Origin: Planctomycetaceae bacterium
Lineage (GTDB): Bacteria > Planctomycetota > Phycisphaerae > Phycisphaerales > SM1A02
Reading direction: 5' to 3'
Length of the DNA: 15,759 nt
NCBI GenBank assembly: GCA_947459855.1
Contig: CANHFL010000002.1
Location: forward strand, 1 to 15,759
The notes below the pieces were generated by a model. That model made no database searches. It had not been told where the DNA came from and saw nothing but the letters and a program-made list of their open reading frames with translations. This document shows positions 7,446-13,475 of the stretch, piece by piece. Numbering within the stretch: the stretch's first letter is position 1; every line of letters starts with the position of its first letter. The translations under genes were made by a program, and so were the position numbers.

Positions 7446-7486
7446 GCCCGGGATCCTAGCCGTGCCGGGCGTATCCTCCCCTTCCC
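7446..7486. promoter_or_regulatory. 41-bp divergent promoter region between pgl and trpS
   Basis: Plus strand: TATCCT (7472-7477) ends 9 nt before the trpS ATG. Minus strand: TAGGAT (7458-7453) ends 7 nt before the pgl ATG. Both are TAnnnT -10 boxes close enough to the start codon to give leaderless or near-leaderless transcripts. No purine-rich Shine-Dalgarno is present before trpS, whose upstream bases are CCCCTTCCC. The same hexamers occur in the ruvA-manC spacer. No -35 box is evident. Confidence 0.5.
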
Positions 7487-8557
7487 ATGACCGCCGCACG
7501 ACCGCGCATCCTCACCGGCGACACCCCCACCGGACAGCTGCACCTGGGCCACTGGGTCGGCAGCGTGAAGCGCCGCGTCGAGCTGCAGGACACGCACGAC
7601 TGCTACTTCATCCTGGCGAACTACCACGCGTTCACCACGCGCAGCGACAAGCCGCAGGAGATCCGCCGCGACACGATCGCGATCGTCAAGGACTACCTGG
7701 CGATGGGGATCGACCCGGAGAAGTCGACGATCTTCCTCCAGAGCGAGATACCGGCGATCCACGAGCTGGCGTTCCTGTTCGCGATGCTGCTGCCGTTCAA
7801 CCGCGTGATGCGGAACCCGACGCTCAAGACCGAGATCGAGACGAAGGGCCTGGGCGACACGTACTCGTTCGGCTTCCCGCTGTACGCGGTCGGACAGTGC
7901 GCGGACATCCTGGCGTTCCGCCCGGTGGGCGTGCCCGTGGGCGAGGACCAGGTGCCGCACCTCGAGCTGACGCGAGAGGTGGGCCGTCGCTTCAACCAGA
8001 TGTACTGCGGCGTGCCGACCGACGCGAGGGACGAGGATCACGAGAAGCTGGGCGGCGTGTGGCCGGTTCCGCGCGCCGAGGTCGGCAAGGTGGGCCGGCT
8101 GGTGGGCATCGACGGCAAGAACAAGATGTCGAAGAGCCTGGGGAACGCGATCTTCATCGGCGACACGCCGAAGGAGGTCGAGAACAAGGTGAAGAAGATC
8201 TTCACCGGCCGCCAGAGCCCCACGGAGCCGGGGGACACGGGGAACGCGCTGTTCCAGTACGTCGAGGCGTTCATCGAGGACCCCGAGCGCGTGGCCGAGC
8301 TGAAGCGGCGCTACGCGGCCGGCGACAACCTGGGCGACGGGCACGTGAAGGTCGAGGTCGCGGCGGCGATCAACCGGCTGCTCGAACCGATGCGCGAGCG
8401 ACGGGCCAGGATCGGCGACGACGACGCGGTGGTGCTGGACATCCTGAAGAAGGGCTGCGCCCGCGCGAACGTGACGGCGGAGGAGACGCTCGAGCGCGCG
8501 CGCAAGGCGGCGGGGCTGCATTTCTTCCAGCGTCGGCTGGAGTACGGAACCCGGTAA
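7487..8557 (+). CDS. trpS: Tryptophanyl-tRNA synthetase
   Basis: Class I aminoacyl-tRNA synthetase that charges tRNA-Trp. The 356-aa protein has the HIGH-type ATP motif TGQLHLGHWVGS (15-26), the tryptophan-pocket and dimer region (NRVMRNPTLKTEI 105-117; SFGFPLYAVGQCADIL 127-142), GEDQVPHLELTREVGRRFN (152-170) and the KMSKS motif NKMSKSLGN (212-220). An anticodon-binding helical region follows to the end. Length is normal to slightly long for a bacterial TrpS (about 330-350). The ATG at 7487 directly precedes the start of the Rossmann fold. No Shine-Dalgarno is visible; a TATCCT box 9 nt upstream suggests a leaderless transcript. The TAA stop and last codons (GGA ACC CGG TAA) lie inside the inverted repeat at 8545-8646. 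No T-box leader was seen, consistent with the very short upstream region. Confidence 0.95.
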   Translation: MTAARPRILTGDTPTGQLHLGHWVGSVKRRVELQDTHDCYFILANYHAFTTRSDKPQEIRRDTIAIVKDYLAMGIDPEKSTIFLQSEIPAIHELAFLFAMLLPFNRVMRNPTLKTEIETKGLGDTYSFGFPLYAVGQCADILAFRPVGVPVGEDQVPHLELTREVGRRFNQMYCGVPTDARDEDHEKLGGVWPVPRAEVGKVGRLVGIDGKNKMSKSLGNAIFIGDTPKEVENKVKKIFTGRQSPTEPGDTGNALFQYVEAFIEDPERVAELKRRYAAGDNLGDGHVKVEVAAAINRLLEPMRERRARIGDDDAVVLDILKKGCARANVTAEETLERARKAAGLHFFQRRLEYGTR

Positions 8558-8646
8558 ACGGGGTGTACCGGGTTCACATGCCCGTTGCCCGCGTTGCCAC
8601 CTGCTTTGGGCGGGTGGACCCGGTCGACACGGTTAACCGGGTTCCG
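8545..8646. repeat. Double-hairpin imperfect inverted repeat at the trpS / membrane-operon convergence; probable bidirectional terminator
   Basis: The outer arms (8545-8577 and 8614-8646) match as reverse complements at about 27 of 33 positions. The left arm alone folds as a perfect 10-bp stem (8547-8556 with 8566-8575, 9-nt loop) that contains the trpS TAA. The right arm alone pairs ACCCGGT (8618-8624) with ACCGGGT (8636-8642) and includes the palindrome CGGTTAACCG. CCACC (8597-8601) and GGTGG (8613-8617) could add a central hairpin. It ends 2 bp before the stop codon of the convergent minus-strand gene. This resembles a REP/BIME-type element; a terminator role for both convergent operons is inferred. 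Confidence 0.75.
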
Positions 8647-8648
8647 TC

Positions 8649-9764
8649 CTAATGCCTCTTCGTCGGGTCGATCAGCCATAGCCAGTCGTCGAAGAGGAAC
8701 TCGAAGCGCGCGGCGAGCAGCGCGATGCGGCCCATCACGGTGAACCCGAAGCTCGCGCCGAAGGTGATCATCAGGTACCAGATGCCGACCTTCGCGGTGC
8801 GGCCCAGCACGCCCTTGTGCTCGGCGGAGAAGAAGAAGTACGCCAGCACGCTCAGCACGCCGACGAAGATGAGGATCGCCGAGAGCGACGAGCCGATCGT
8901 CGCCGGCCAGTCGACCGGGGCCGTCGCGGGGTCGCCCGGCAGGTGCTGCACCACGATCAGCGGCTGCGCCATCGTCGCCACCTGCGCGACCAGGTCGGCG
9001 TTCACGACCTCGACGAACTTCAGCCCGGCGAACGTCCCGACGATGAAGGCCAGCGGGAAGACACCCAGCCATCCGGCCTTGGACGACAGGCGGCTGAGCA
9101 GCATGACGCCCAGCAACAGAGAGACAAGCGCACCCGCGACCTCCATCGTCCCGATCGAACCCACGTCGAACGCCGGCATCAGCGTCGATGCCGTGAAGCC
9201 GGGCGCGAGCGGCCCCACCAGCTTCGGCACCAGCGTGTCCCACACGCTGACGATCATCCAGTACCCGGCGCTCACGCCCACGACGACCGATTCGGCCAGC
9301 TTGTAGACCGGGTTGTCCCGCCACAGGAAGCTCAGCACCGCGAGCGTCAGCAGCGCGCCGATCCACACGCCCGCGGTGCGCGGCCAGCTGACCACGATCG
9401 ACTCCTGCGAGGAGTCCTCCATGCTTGCGGCGGCCCACTCCGTGGCGCTCGATTCCTTCCAGTCGGTCCACGCGAACTGCGGCACCTGGCCCGGCGCGGG
9501 CGCGACCCACTGGGCCTCGGCAGGCTTGCCTTCGGTGCCCGCCGCGGCCGGCGCGCGCACGAACGCCTGGTCGGCGCGCTCGACGTACACCAGGCCGTAG
9601 CCATGGACGCGGCGCGCGGCCTCGCCCTCGCCGACCTCGGTGCCGACCCAGCCGCGCACCACCAGCAGCGCGCCGACGAACGCCAGCACGGCGATGAGCA
9701 TGCGCTGCGCGCGGCGCTCGACCGCGGGATCGCGCGTCCCCTGCACGTCACCGCCCTGGCTCAT
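8649..9764 (-). CDS. Polytopic membrane protein of unknown function, last gene of the DUF6754 operon
   Basis: I do not recognise a named family for this 371-aa protein. It has one N-terminal TM segment (22-38), then a roughly 90-residue soluble loop rich in Ala, Trp and acidic residues (40-128), then six hydrophobic segments near 130-147, 157-178, 207-226, 232-253, 289-312 and 324-350, ending with a Trp/Phe-rich amphipathic stretch (FEFLFDDWLWLI). No transporter signature, nucleotide-binding loop or metal-binding cluster was seen. The ATG at 9764 overlaps the previous gene's TGA in an ATGA, and a purine-rich GGGAAGGGGG lies just upstream, so translation is probably coupled. The open frame continues further upstream to 10577 but that extension only shadows the neighbouring gene. 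The stop TAG at 8651-8649 lies beside a strong inverted repeat. It is likely the integral core of a membrane complex with its three neighbours. Confidence 0.78.
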   Translation of the reverse strand: MSQGGDVQGTRDPAVERRAQRMLIAVLAFVGALLVVRGWVGTEVGEGEAARRVHGYGLVYVERADQAFVRAPAAAGTEGKPAEAQWVAPAPGQVPQFAWTDWKESSATEWAAASMEDSSQESIVVSWPRTAGVWIGALLTLAVLSFLWRDNPVYKLAESVVVGVSAGYWMIVSVWDTLVPKLVGPLAPGFTASTLMPAFDVGSIGTMEVAGALVSLLLGVMLLSRLSSKAGWLGVFPLAFIVGTFAGLKFVEVVNADLVAQVATMAQPLIVVQHLPGDPATAPVDWPATIGSSLSAILIFVGVLSVLAYFFFSAEHKGVLGRTAKVGIWYLMITFGASFGFTVMGRIALLAARFEFLFDDWLWLIDPTKRH

Positions 9765-10678
9765 GCCCGCGCCCCCTTCCCGCGCCCGAACAGGAAGATC
9801 ACGTTGCCGACCAGTATCAGCCCGACCATCAGCACGTGCGCGAAGAGCTGCGGCGCCATCCGGCGCTGCGCCTCCTGGTACTTGGCGGGCACCGGCTTCG
9901 ACGCGTCGGTGCCGCGCGCGGCGTCGTTCACGAGCGTCTCGTACTCCGCGGCGCCCTTGATCGCGCCGAGGATTCCGGCCATCTGGTGGGGGTAATAGGG
10001 GATCAGCTGCGGGGTCTGGACGCCGGTCGTGCCGGTGATGAACGGCAGGGGCTTCTCGCTGGTGAGCGTCGGCGACACGGCATACTGCACCCACTCCTTG
10101 GAGCCGGGATAACCGGCGCTGATGCTGATCAGCAGGTCGAAGTCCGACGACCGGGCGACCCCCTGCATCATCGGGATGCGCGCGACCGGCGTGCCGCGCG
10201 AGTCGTTCGGGTACGTCTGCGCCATGTCGGCGCCCATCTGCTTGATGACGCCCTCGTTGCCGGACTGGAACCCCAGGTCGACCCACGTCTCGCCGTAGCG
10301 GTACCACGGGTCGTCCGCGATCACGTCGTTGAGCGTCGCCCCGATGATCGGGCTGCCCGGCGCCCACAGCGTCATGCCGTAGATGCGCAGCCTGCGCATC
10401 GCGCAGTGGTGGACGAAGGCCGTCGCCATCGGCTGCAGCTCGCCGGCGCTGGCGGGGTCGAAGTCGAAGCTGATGAGCACGCGGCTGCCCTCGGGCAGGC
10501 GGTCGATCGCGTCGAACGCGCCGCGCACGGCGGGCGTGGGCGTCTCGGGGAACGTCTTCCCGGTCACGCCGACCCACAGGATCGGGCCCGCGACGGCCAG
10601 CGCCATCAGCAGGAAGATCCAGCGGCGGTCGATGCCGTCGAGGCGCTGGAGCAGGGGCTTCGCGGGTGCGCCGGACAT
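9761..10678 (-). CDS. Bitopic membrane protein with a large domain between two TM anchors, unknown function
   Basis: A 305-aa protein with TM segments at 20-38 and 278-297 and about 235 residues between them, which topology suggests lie outside the cytoplasm. The domain opens with a beta-alpha pattern, SRVLISFDFDPASAGELQPM (65-84), then LRIYGMTLWAPGSP (97-110), FDLLISISAGYPG (180-192) and LPFITGTTGVQTPQLIPYYP (211-230). This looks like a Rossmann-like alpha/beta fold, but I cannot name the family. The acidic FDFDP segment and the GTTGVQ loop are the best candidates for a functional site; both are inference. The ATG at 10678 follows the previous TGA by one base (TGACATG) and its own TGA overlaps the next ATG. 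It is a fixed part of the four-gene membrane operon. Confidence 0.77.
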   Translation of the reverse strand: MSGAPAKPLLQRLDGIDRRWIFLLMALAVAGPILWVGVTGKTFPETPTPAVRGAFDAIDRLPEGSRVLISFDFDPASAGELQPMATAFVHHCAMRRLRIYGMTLWAPGSPIIGATLNDVIADDPWYRYGETWVDLGFQSGNEGVIKQMGADMAQTYPNDSRGTPVARIPMMQGVARSSDFDLLISISAGYPGSKEWVQYAVSPTLTSEKPLPFITGTTGVQTPQLIPYYPHQMAGILGAIKGAAEYETLVNDAARGTDASKPVPAKYQEAQRRMAPQLFAHVLMVGLILVGNVIFLFGRGKGARA

Positions 10679-10679
10679 G

Positions 10680-11384
10680 TCAGTCGCCGCTCCCCAGGTA
10701 GCTGCGGTCCATGCCCACCAGGATCTTCAGGCTGGTGGCCGCGATGCCGATCGCGATGCCGATGATCATCGCGCGCGTGCCGGCGTTGTTGAACACGCTC
10801 ATGATGATGTTGCTGAGGTTCTCGAGCCGCAGCCACGAGACCCAGCCGTTGTCGGCCGGGATCCAGCTGGTGAGCAGCACGCCCACGTACACGCGTCCCA
10901 GCAGCACGATGAACGCGGTGCCCAGCAGCAGGACGGCCGCGGCGTTCTTCGCGCGGAAGGCGCGGAACGCCGCGCTGGCCACGTAGAACGCCAGCAGCGC
11001 GAAGAGCGTGCTGGTGATCGGGCTCATCGCGTATTCGTAGAGCCACCAGAAGGCGCCGCCGACCGCTTCCTTGTTGCCGGAGAGCGCGACGTCGGGGAAC
11101 TTCGGGTCGGGATGGACGCCGATCTTGAACGCGCCCACGGTGATCATCACCAGGAACGCCAGGATCGTGACGGCCGAGTAGCCCCAGCCCTCCTCGCGCG
11201 CGCTGATCTTCAGCAGGTTGACCTTCAGCAGGTTCGCGCCGCCCAGGACGAAGGCGATCGCCGCGAGCACGTTGAACCAGTCGACCACCGCGGTGCCGAG
11301 CGGCTCCCACGGCTTCACGAACGCCGTGAGCACCATCACGAGGCCGGCAAGCGACGCGACCAGCGCGGCGACGGTGCGGCTCAT
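10680..11384 (-). CDS. Six-TM membrane protein of unknown function, DUF6754 operon
   Basis: A 234-aa, mostly hydrophobic protein with predicted TM segments near 5-23, 35-55, 69-89, 121-143, 148-171 and 203-223. Charged loops lie between them (KVNLLKISAREEGWG 54-68; RAFRAKN 141-147). No enzyme motif is visible. A soluble loop of about 30 residues (KIGVHPDPKFPDVALSGNKE, 87-106) separates the two halves. I chose the ATG at 11384 because it follows the upstream stop as TGACATG, the same spacing seen at the next gene boundary; an in-frame ATG eight codons upstream (11408) would overlap the DUF6754 gene. It is probably one of the integral subunits of the putative complex encoded by the operon. Confidence 0.78.
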   Translation of the reverse strand: MSRTVAALVASLAGLVMVLTAFVKPWEPLGTAVVDWFNVLAAIAFVLGGANLLKVNLLKISAREEGWGYSAVTILAFLVMITVGAFKIGVHPDPKFPDVALSGNKEAVGGAFWWLYEYAMSPITSTLFALLAFYVASAAFRAFRAKNAAAVLLLGTAFIVLLGRVYVGVLLTSWIPADNGWVSWLRLENLSNIIMSVFNNAGTRAMIIGIAIGIAATSLKILVGMDRSYLGSGD

Positions 11385-11385
11385 G

Positions 11386-12243
11386 TCAGCCACCCCCCAT
11401 CGCGGCACGGACCGCGTCGACCAGGCCGGAGAGCGACTCGGAGTGCGTGAGCGCCGCGACCGTCGCGGCCAGCGCGAGCAGCACGGCCAGCACCCACACG
11501 ATCGCCTTCACGATGTCCTGCGCGAGCAGCGTGCCGAGCTGGTCGGGCTCGCCGCTCAGGTAGGCGCTTGCGGCGAAGAACTCCTCGCCCAGCAGCGTGT
11601 AGTCGCAGCTTGCGACGAAGAACGGGAGCTGGCTGGTCTCGGCGGTGCCGGCGATCTGGATCGCGCCGACCGAGTTGCCGTTCTCGGCCAGGATGAGGCT
11701 CTCCGCGAAGAAGCAGCCGAAGTAGAAGCAGGCGGCGGGCTTGCGGCGCACCATCAGGCCGCCGGCATAGGCGACGTACGCGAACTGCTCGTCGCTGACG
11801 TAGTAGATGCGGTCGGGGTTGTAGCTGTCGCTGCGGCCGGCGCCCAGGTACGCGGCGTGCACGGCCTCGCGGGCGCTCGTCATGACCAGCGAGCGCGTGC
11901 AGGGAACCTCGATCTCGGCGTCGTACTCGGCGGCGGTGCGCGCGACGCGGCTCAGCACGGTGATGCCCGCCACCGTCTGGATGTTGTCCATGTCCTGGAT
12001 GCCCGGGACGAAGAGCATCGGGCGGCCCATCTCCGTCGCGCGGCCGACGGCTTCGTCGACGGCGTCGAGGCCGGCGATGCGCCGGATGCGCACGCGGCCG
12101 CCGCTGCGCGCCCACAGGATCGACCCGATCACGAGCGCCGCGACGACGAAGAGCGATGCGGCCAGCACGCCCTTGCCGGGCGTGAAGAACGTGGCGGGAT
12201 TCTCGGCCCCGGCGACCTGCGCCAGGAGGCTCGGGAGGGGCAT
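11386..12243 (-). CDS. DUF6754 domain membrane protein
   Basis: A 285-aa protein with one TM segment near each end (25-44, VLAASLFVVAALVIGSILWA; 243-265, DIVKAIVWVLAVLLALAATVAA) and a soluble core between. The core starts VRIRRIAGLDAVDEAVGRATEMGRP (51-75), followed by MLFVPGIQDMDNIQTVAGITVLSRVA (76-101), YYVSDEQFAYVAYAGGLMVRRKPAACFYFGCFFAES (147-182) and IQIAGTAETSQLPFFVASCDYTLLGEE (196-221). I recognise this pattern as DUF6754, a family without assigned function; that recognition is from memory of the family and not a search. The clustered Cys172, Cys177 and Cys213 may be structural or metal-related (inference). It is the first gene of the four-gene membrane operon and starts about 26 bp after a stem-loop; TACAAC (12258-12253) is a possible weak -10 box 9 nt before the ATG. 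Confidence 0.8.
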   Translation of the reverse strand: MPLPSLLAQVAGAENPATFFTPGKGVLAASLFVVAALVIGSILWARSGGRVRIRRIAGLDAVDEAVGRATEMGRPMLFVPGIQDMDNIQTVAGITVLSRVARTAAEYDAEIEVPCTRSLVMTSAREAVHAAYLGAGRSDSYNPDRIYYVSDEQFAYVAYAGGLMVRRKPAACFYFGCFFAESLILAENGNSVGAIQIAGTAETSQLPFFVASCDYTLLGEEFFAASAYLSGEPDQLGTLLAQDIVKAIVWVLAVLLALAATVAALTHSESLSGLVDAVRAAMGGG

Positions 12244-12328
12244 GCGCTGCGTGTTGTACGCGAAATCACGCCCCGCTTCACTTGCCGATCCGTCGTCGGA
12301 AATCGGTGACTGGAGCGGGGCGCGCTTC
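12244..12328 (-). terminator. Stem-loop between the MutL/KOW gene pair and the DUF6754 operon
   Basis: CGCCCCGCT (12269-12277) pairs perfectly with AGCGGGGCG (12314-12322). The pairing extends inward with mismatches to CCGAT (12285-12289) / ATCGG (12301-12305), about 17 of 21 positions, around an 11-nt apex. It lies just after the stop of the upstream minus-strand gene. No T-tract follows on the minus strand, so this may be a partial terminator, an RNA-stability element, or a boundary that sets different levels for the two halves of the cluster. A weak TACAAC box lies between it and the DUF6754 ATG. Confidence 0.45.
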
Positions 12329-13465
12329 CTACCCCTCGATCAGCTCCACGTTCGCGCGCGGCACGGTGATGCGACGGCCGTCCGGCATCGACACCTCGAG
12401 CACGCGGGCCTTGCTGCCGGAGCCCAGCACCGCGGGCTGCTCGGGCAGCGCGGCCACCGTGCCCAGGACGCCGAAGTGCGGATCGCGGATCACGCGCACG
12501 GGCGTACCGATCTCCAGCACCCCAGCCACCGCGCCGCCGGCCGCCGCGCTCTCGCCGGCGCCGCCGCGGCCGTCCTCCAGCGGGATCACGATTTCCGGCC
12601 GCATCACGCCGGCGCGGATCTGCGTCGCGCCGTTGACGCTCGCCATCCGCCCCGCGTGGCCGCCGAGCAGCGCGAACGTGCGCTGGGCCATCGCGATGTC
12701 GCCGAAGCCCTCGGTAACGATGATCGTGATGCCGAGCTTCTCGCTCCCCGTCACCGCCACGCCGATGTCGTGACCCAGGAAGTCGCGCAGGTCCTGGTCG
12801 TCGATGCCGCCCGAGACGATCGCCGCGGCGCCCACCGCCTTCGCCTTGCGGATCGCCCCCGCCGTCATGCGCGCGCCGCCCACGACGATCGCGTCCTTCA
12901 TCGCGGGCGTCACGTGCTTCTCGTCCAGCGTCTCGCCGGCGGCCGCGCAGGCCATGGCCAGCAGGCCGTGCGTCTCGCCGCCCACGCCGAAGATGCCCTG
13001 CACCAGCGCGACCGCGTTCTCCACCACGACGCCCTCGCTTGGCAGCACCTCGACCACGTCGCCCGCGATGTACGCGCGCACCGCCACGGGCTGCGCCGGG
13101 CCGCGCACGATGACCATGCCTGTCGAGTCGCTCACGCTCTCGAGCGTCCCGTCGGCCGAGCTCTTCACGTCGGTGCGCATCATGCCGAAGATGCCCTTCG
13201 AGCGCGCGATCGGCATGTCCTTCGTCACGCGTTCGCCGACCTTCACCAGCATCAGCGACGGCAGGTCCTTCGGGTTCGCGCCCATCAGGTTGGCCGCGCG
13301 GATCGGGAACGCGTCGCCCTCCATGAACGTCTGCGCGACCACCGCGTCGGCGCCGACGCGGTCTCCCACCTTCACGACGACGTCGCCCGCGATGGGCAGC
13401 ACGCGCCGCGCGCGGTAGCCGGTGCGCGCGCTGACCTTGAGTCCGGGGGTGAATGCCTTTGCCAT
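12329..13465 (-). CDS. Barrel-sandwich/KOW-like protein paired with the MutL-type ATPase, unknown function
   Basis: A 378-aa soluble protein with no named family that I recognise. Residues 20-165 look like barrel-sandwich-hybrid (lipoyl/RnfC-like) strands: LPIAGDVVVKVGDRVGAD (23-40), LVKVGERVTKDMPIA (73-87), GTLESVSDSTGMVIV (106-120), then PVAVRAYIAGDVVEVLPSEG (126-145). No biotinyl/lipoyl Lys site is evident. A middle alpha/beta part follows (KDAIVVGGARMTAGAIRKAK 190-209; GAAAIVSGGIDD 212-223; LGITIIVTEGFGD 244-256). The C-terminus (319-376) is KOW/SH3-like: GTPVRVIRDPHFGVLGTVAALP, then ARVLEVSMPDGRRITVPRANVELIE. The ATG at 13465 has GAGGAA upstream, overlapping the MutL-like gene's stop (gap of 10 bp), so the two are probably co-expressed at related levels. 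No TM or signal sequence. Adaptor or scaffold for the ATPase is inference. Confidence 0.75.
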   Translation of the reverse strand: MAKAFTPGLKVSARTGYRARRVLPIAGDVVVKVGDRVGADAVVAQTFMEGDAFPIRAANLMGANPKDLPSLMLVKVGERVTKDMPIARSKGIFGMMRTDVKSSADGTLESVSDSTGMVIVRGPAQPVAVRAYIAGDVVEVLPSEGVVVENAVALVQGIFGVGGETHGLLAMACAAAGETLDEKHVTPAMKDAIVVGGARMTAGAIRKAKAVGAAAIVSGGIDDQDLRDFLGHDIGVAVTGSEKLGITIIVTEGFGDIAMAQRTFALLGGHAGRMASVNGATQIRAGVMRPEIVIPLEDGRGGAGESAAAGGAVAGVLEIGTPVRVIRDPHFGVLGTVAALPEQPAVLGSGSKARVLEVSMPDGRRITVPRANVELIEG

Positions 13466-13475
13466 GGTTCGTTCC

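Noticed and set aside
8558..8648. tRNA or small structured RNA gene in the trpS downstream gap
   Set aside because: The palindromes do not give a cloverleaf and there is no CCA-type acceptor end; a double-hairpin repeat explains the pairing.
9765..10577. Upstream extension of the 371-aa membrane protein to 10577
   Set aside because: The extension is an out-of-frame shadow of the neighbouring bitopic gene; the ATGA overlap at 9764 is the natural start.
12244..12328. Riboswitch (for example cobalamin, given the MutL-like neighbour)
   Set aside because: The gap is only 85 bp, and I see no B12-box-like or other conserved aptamer core, just one stem-loop.
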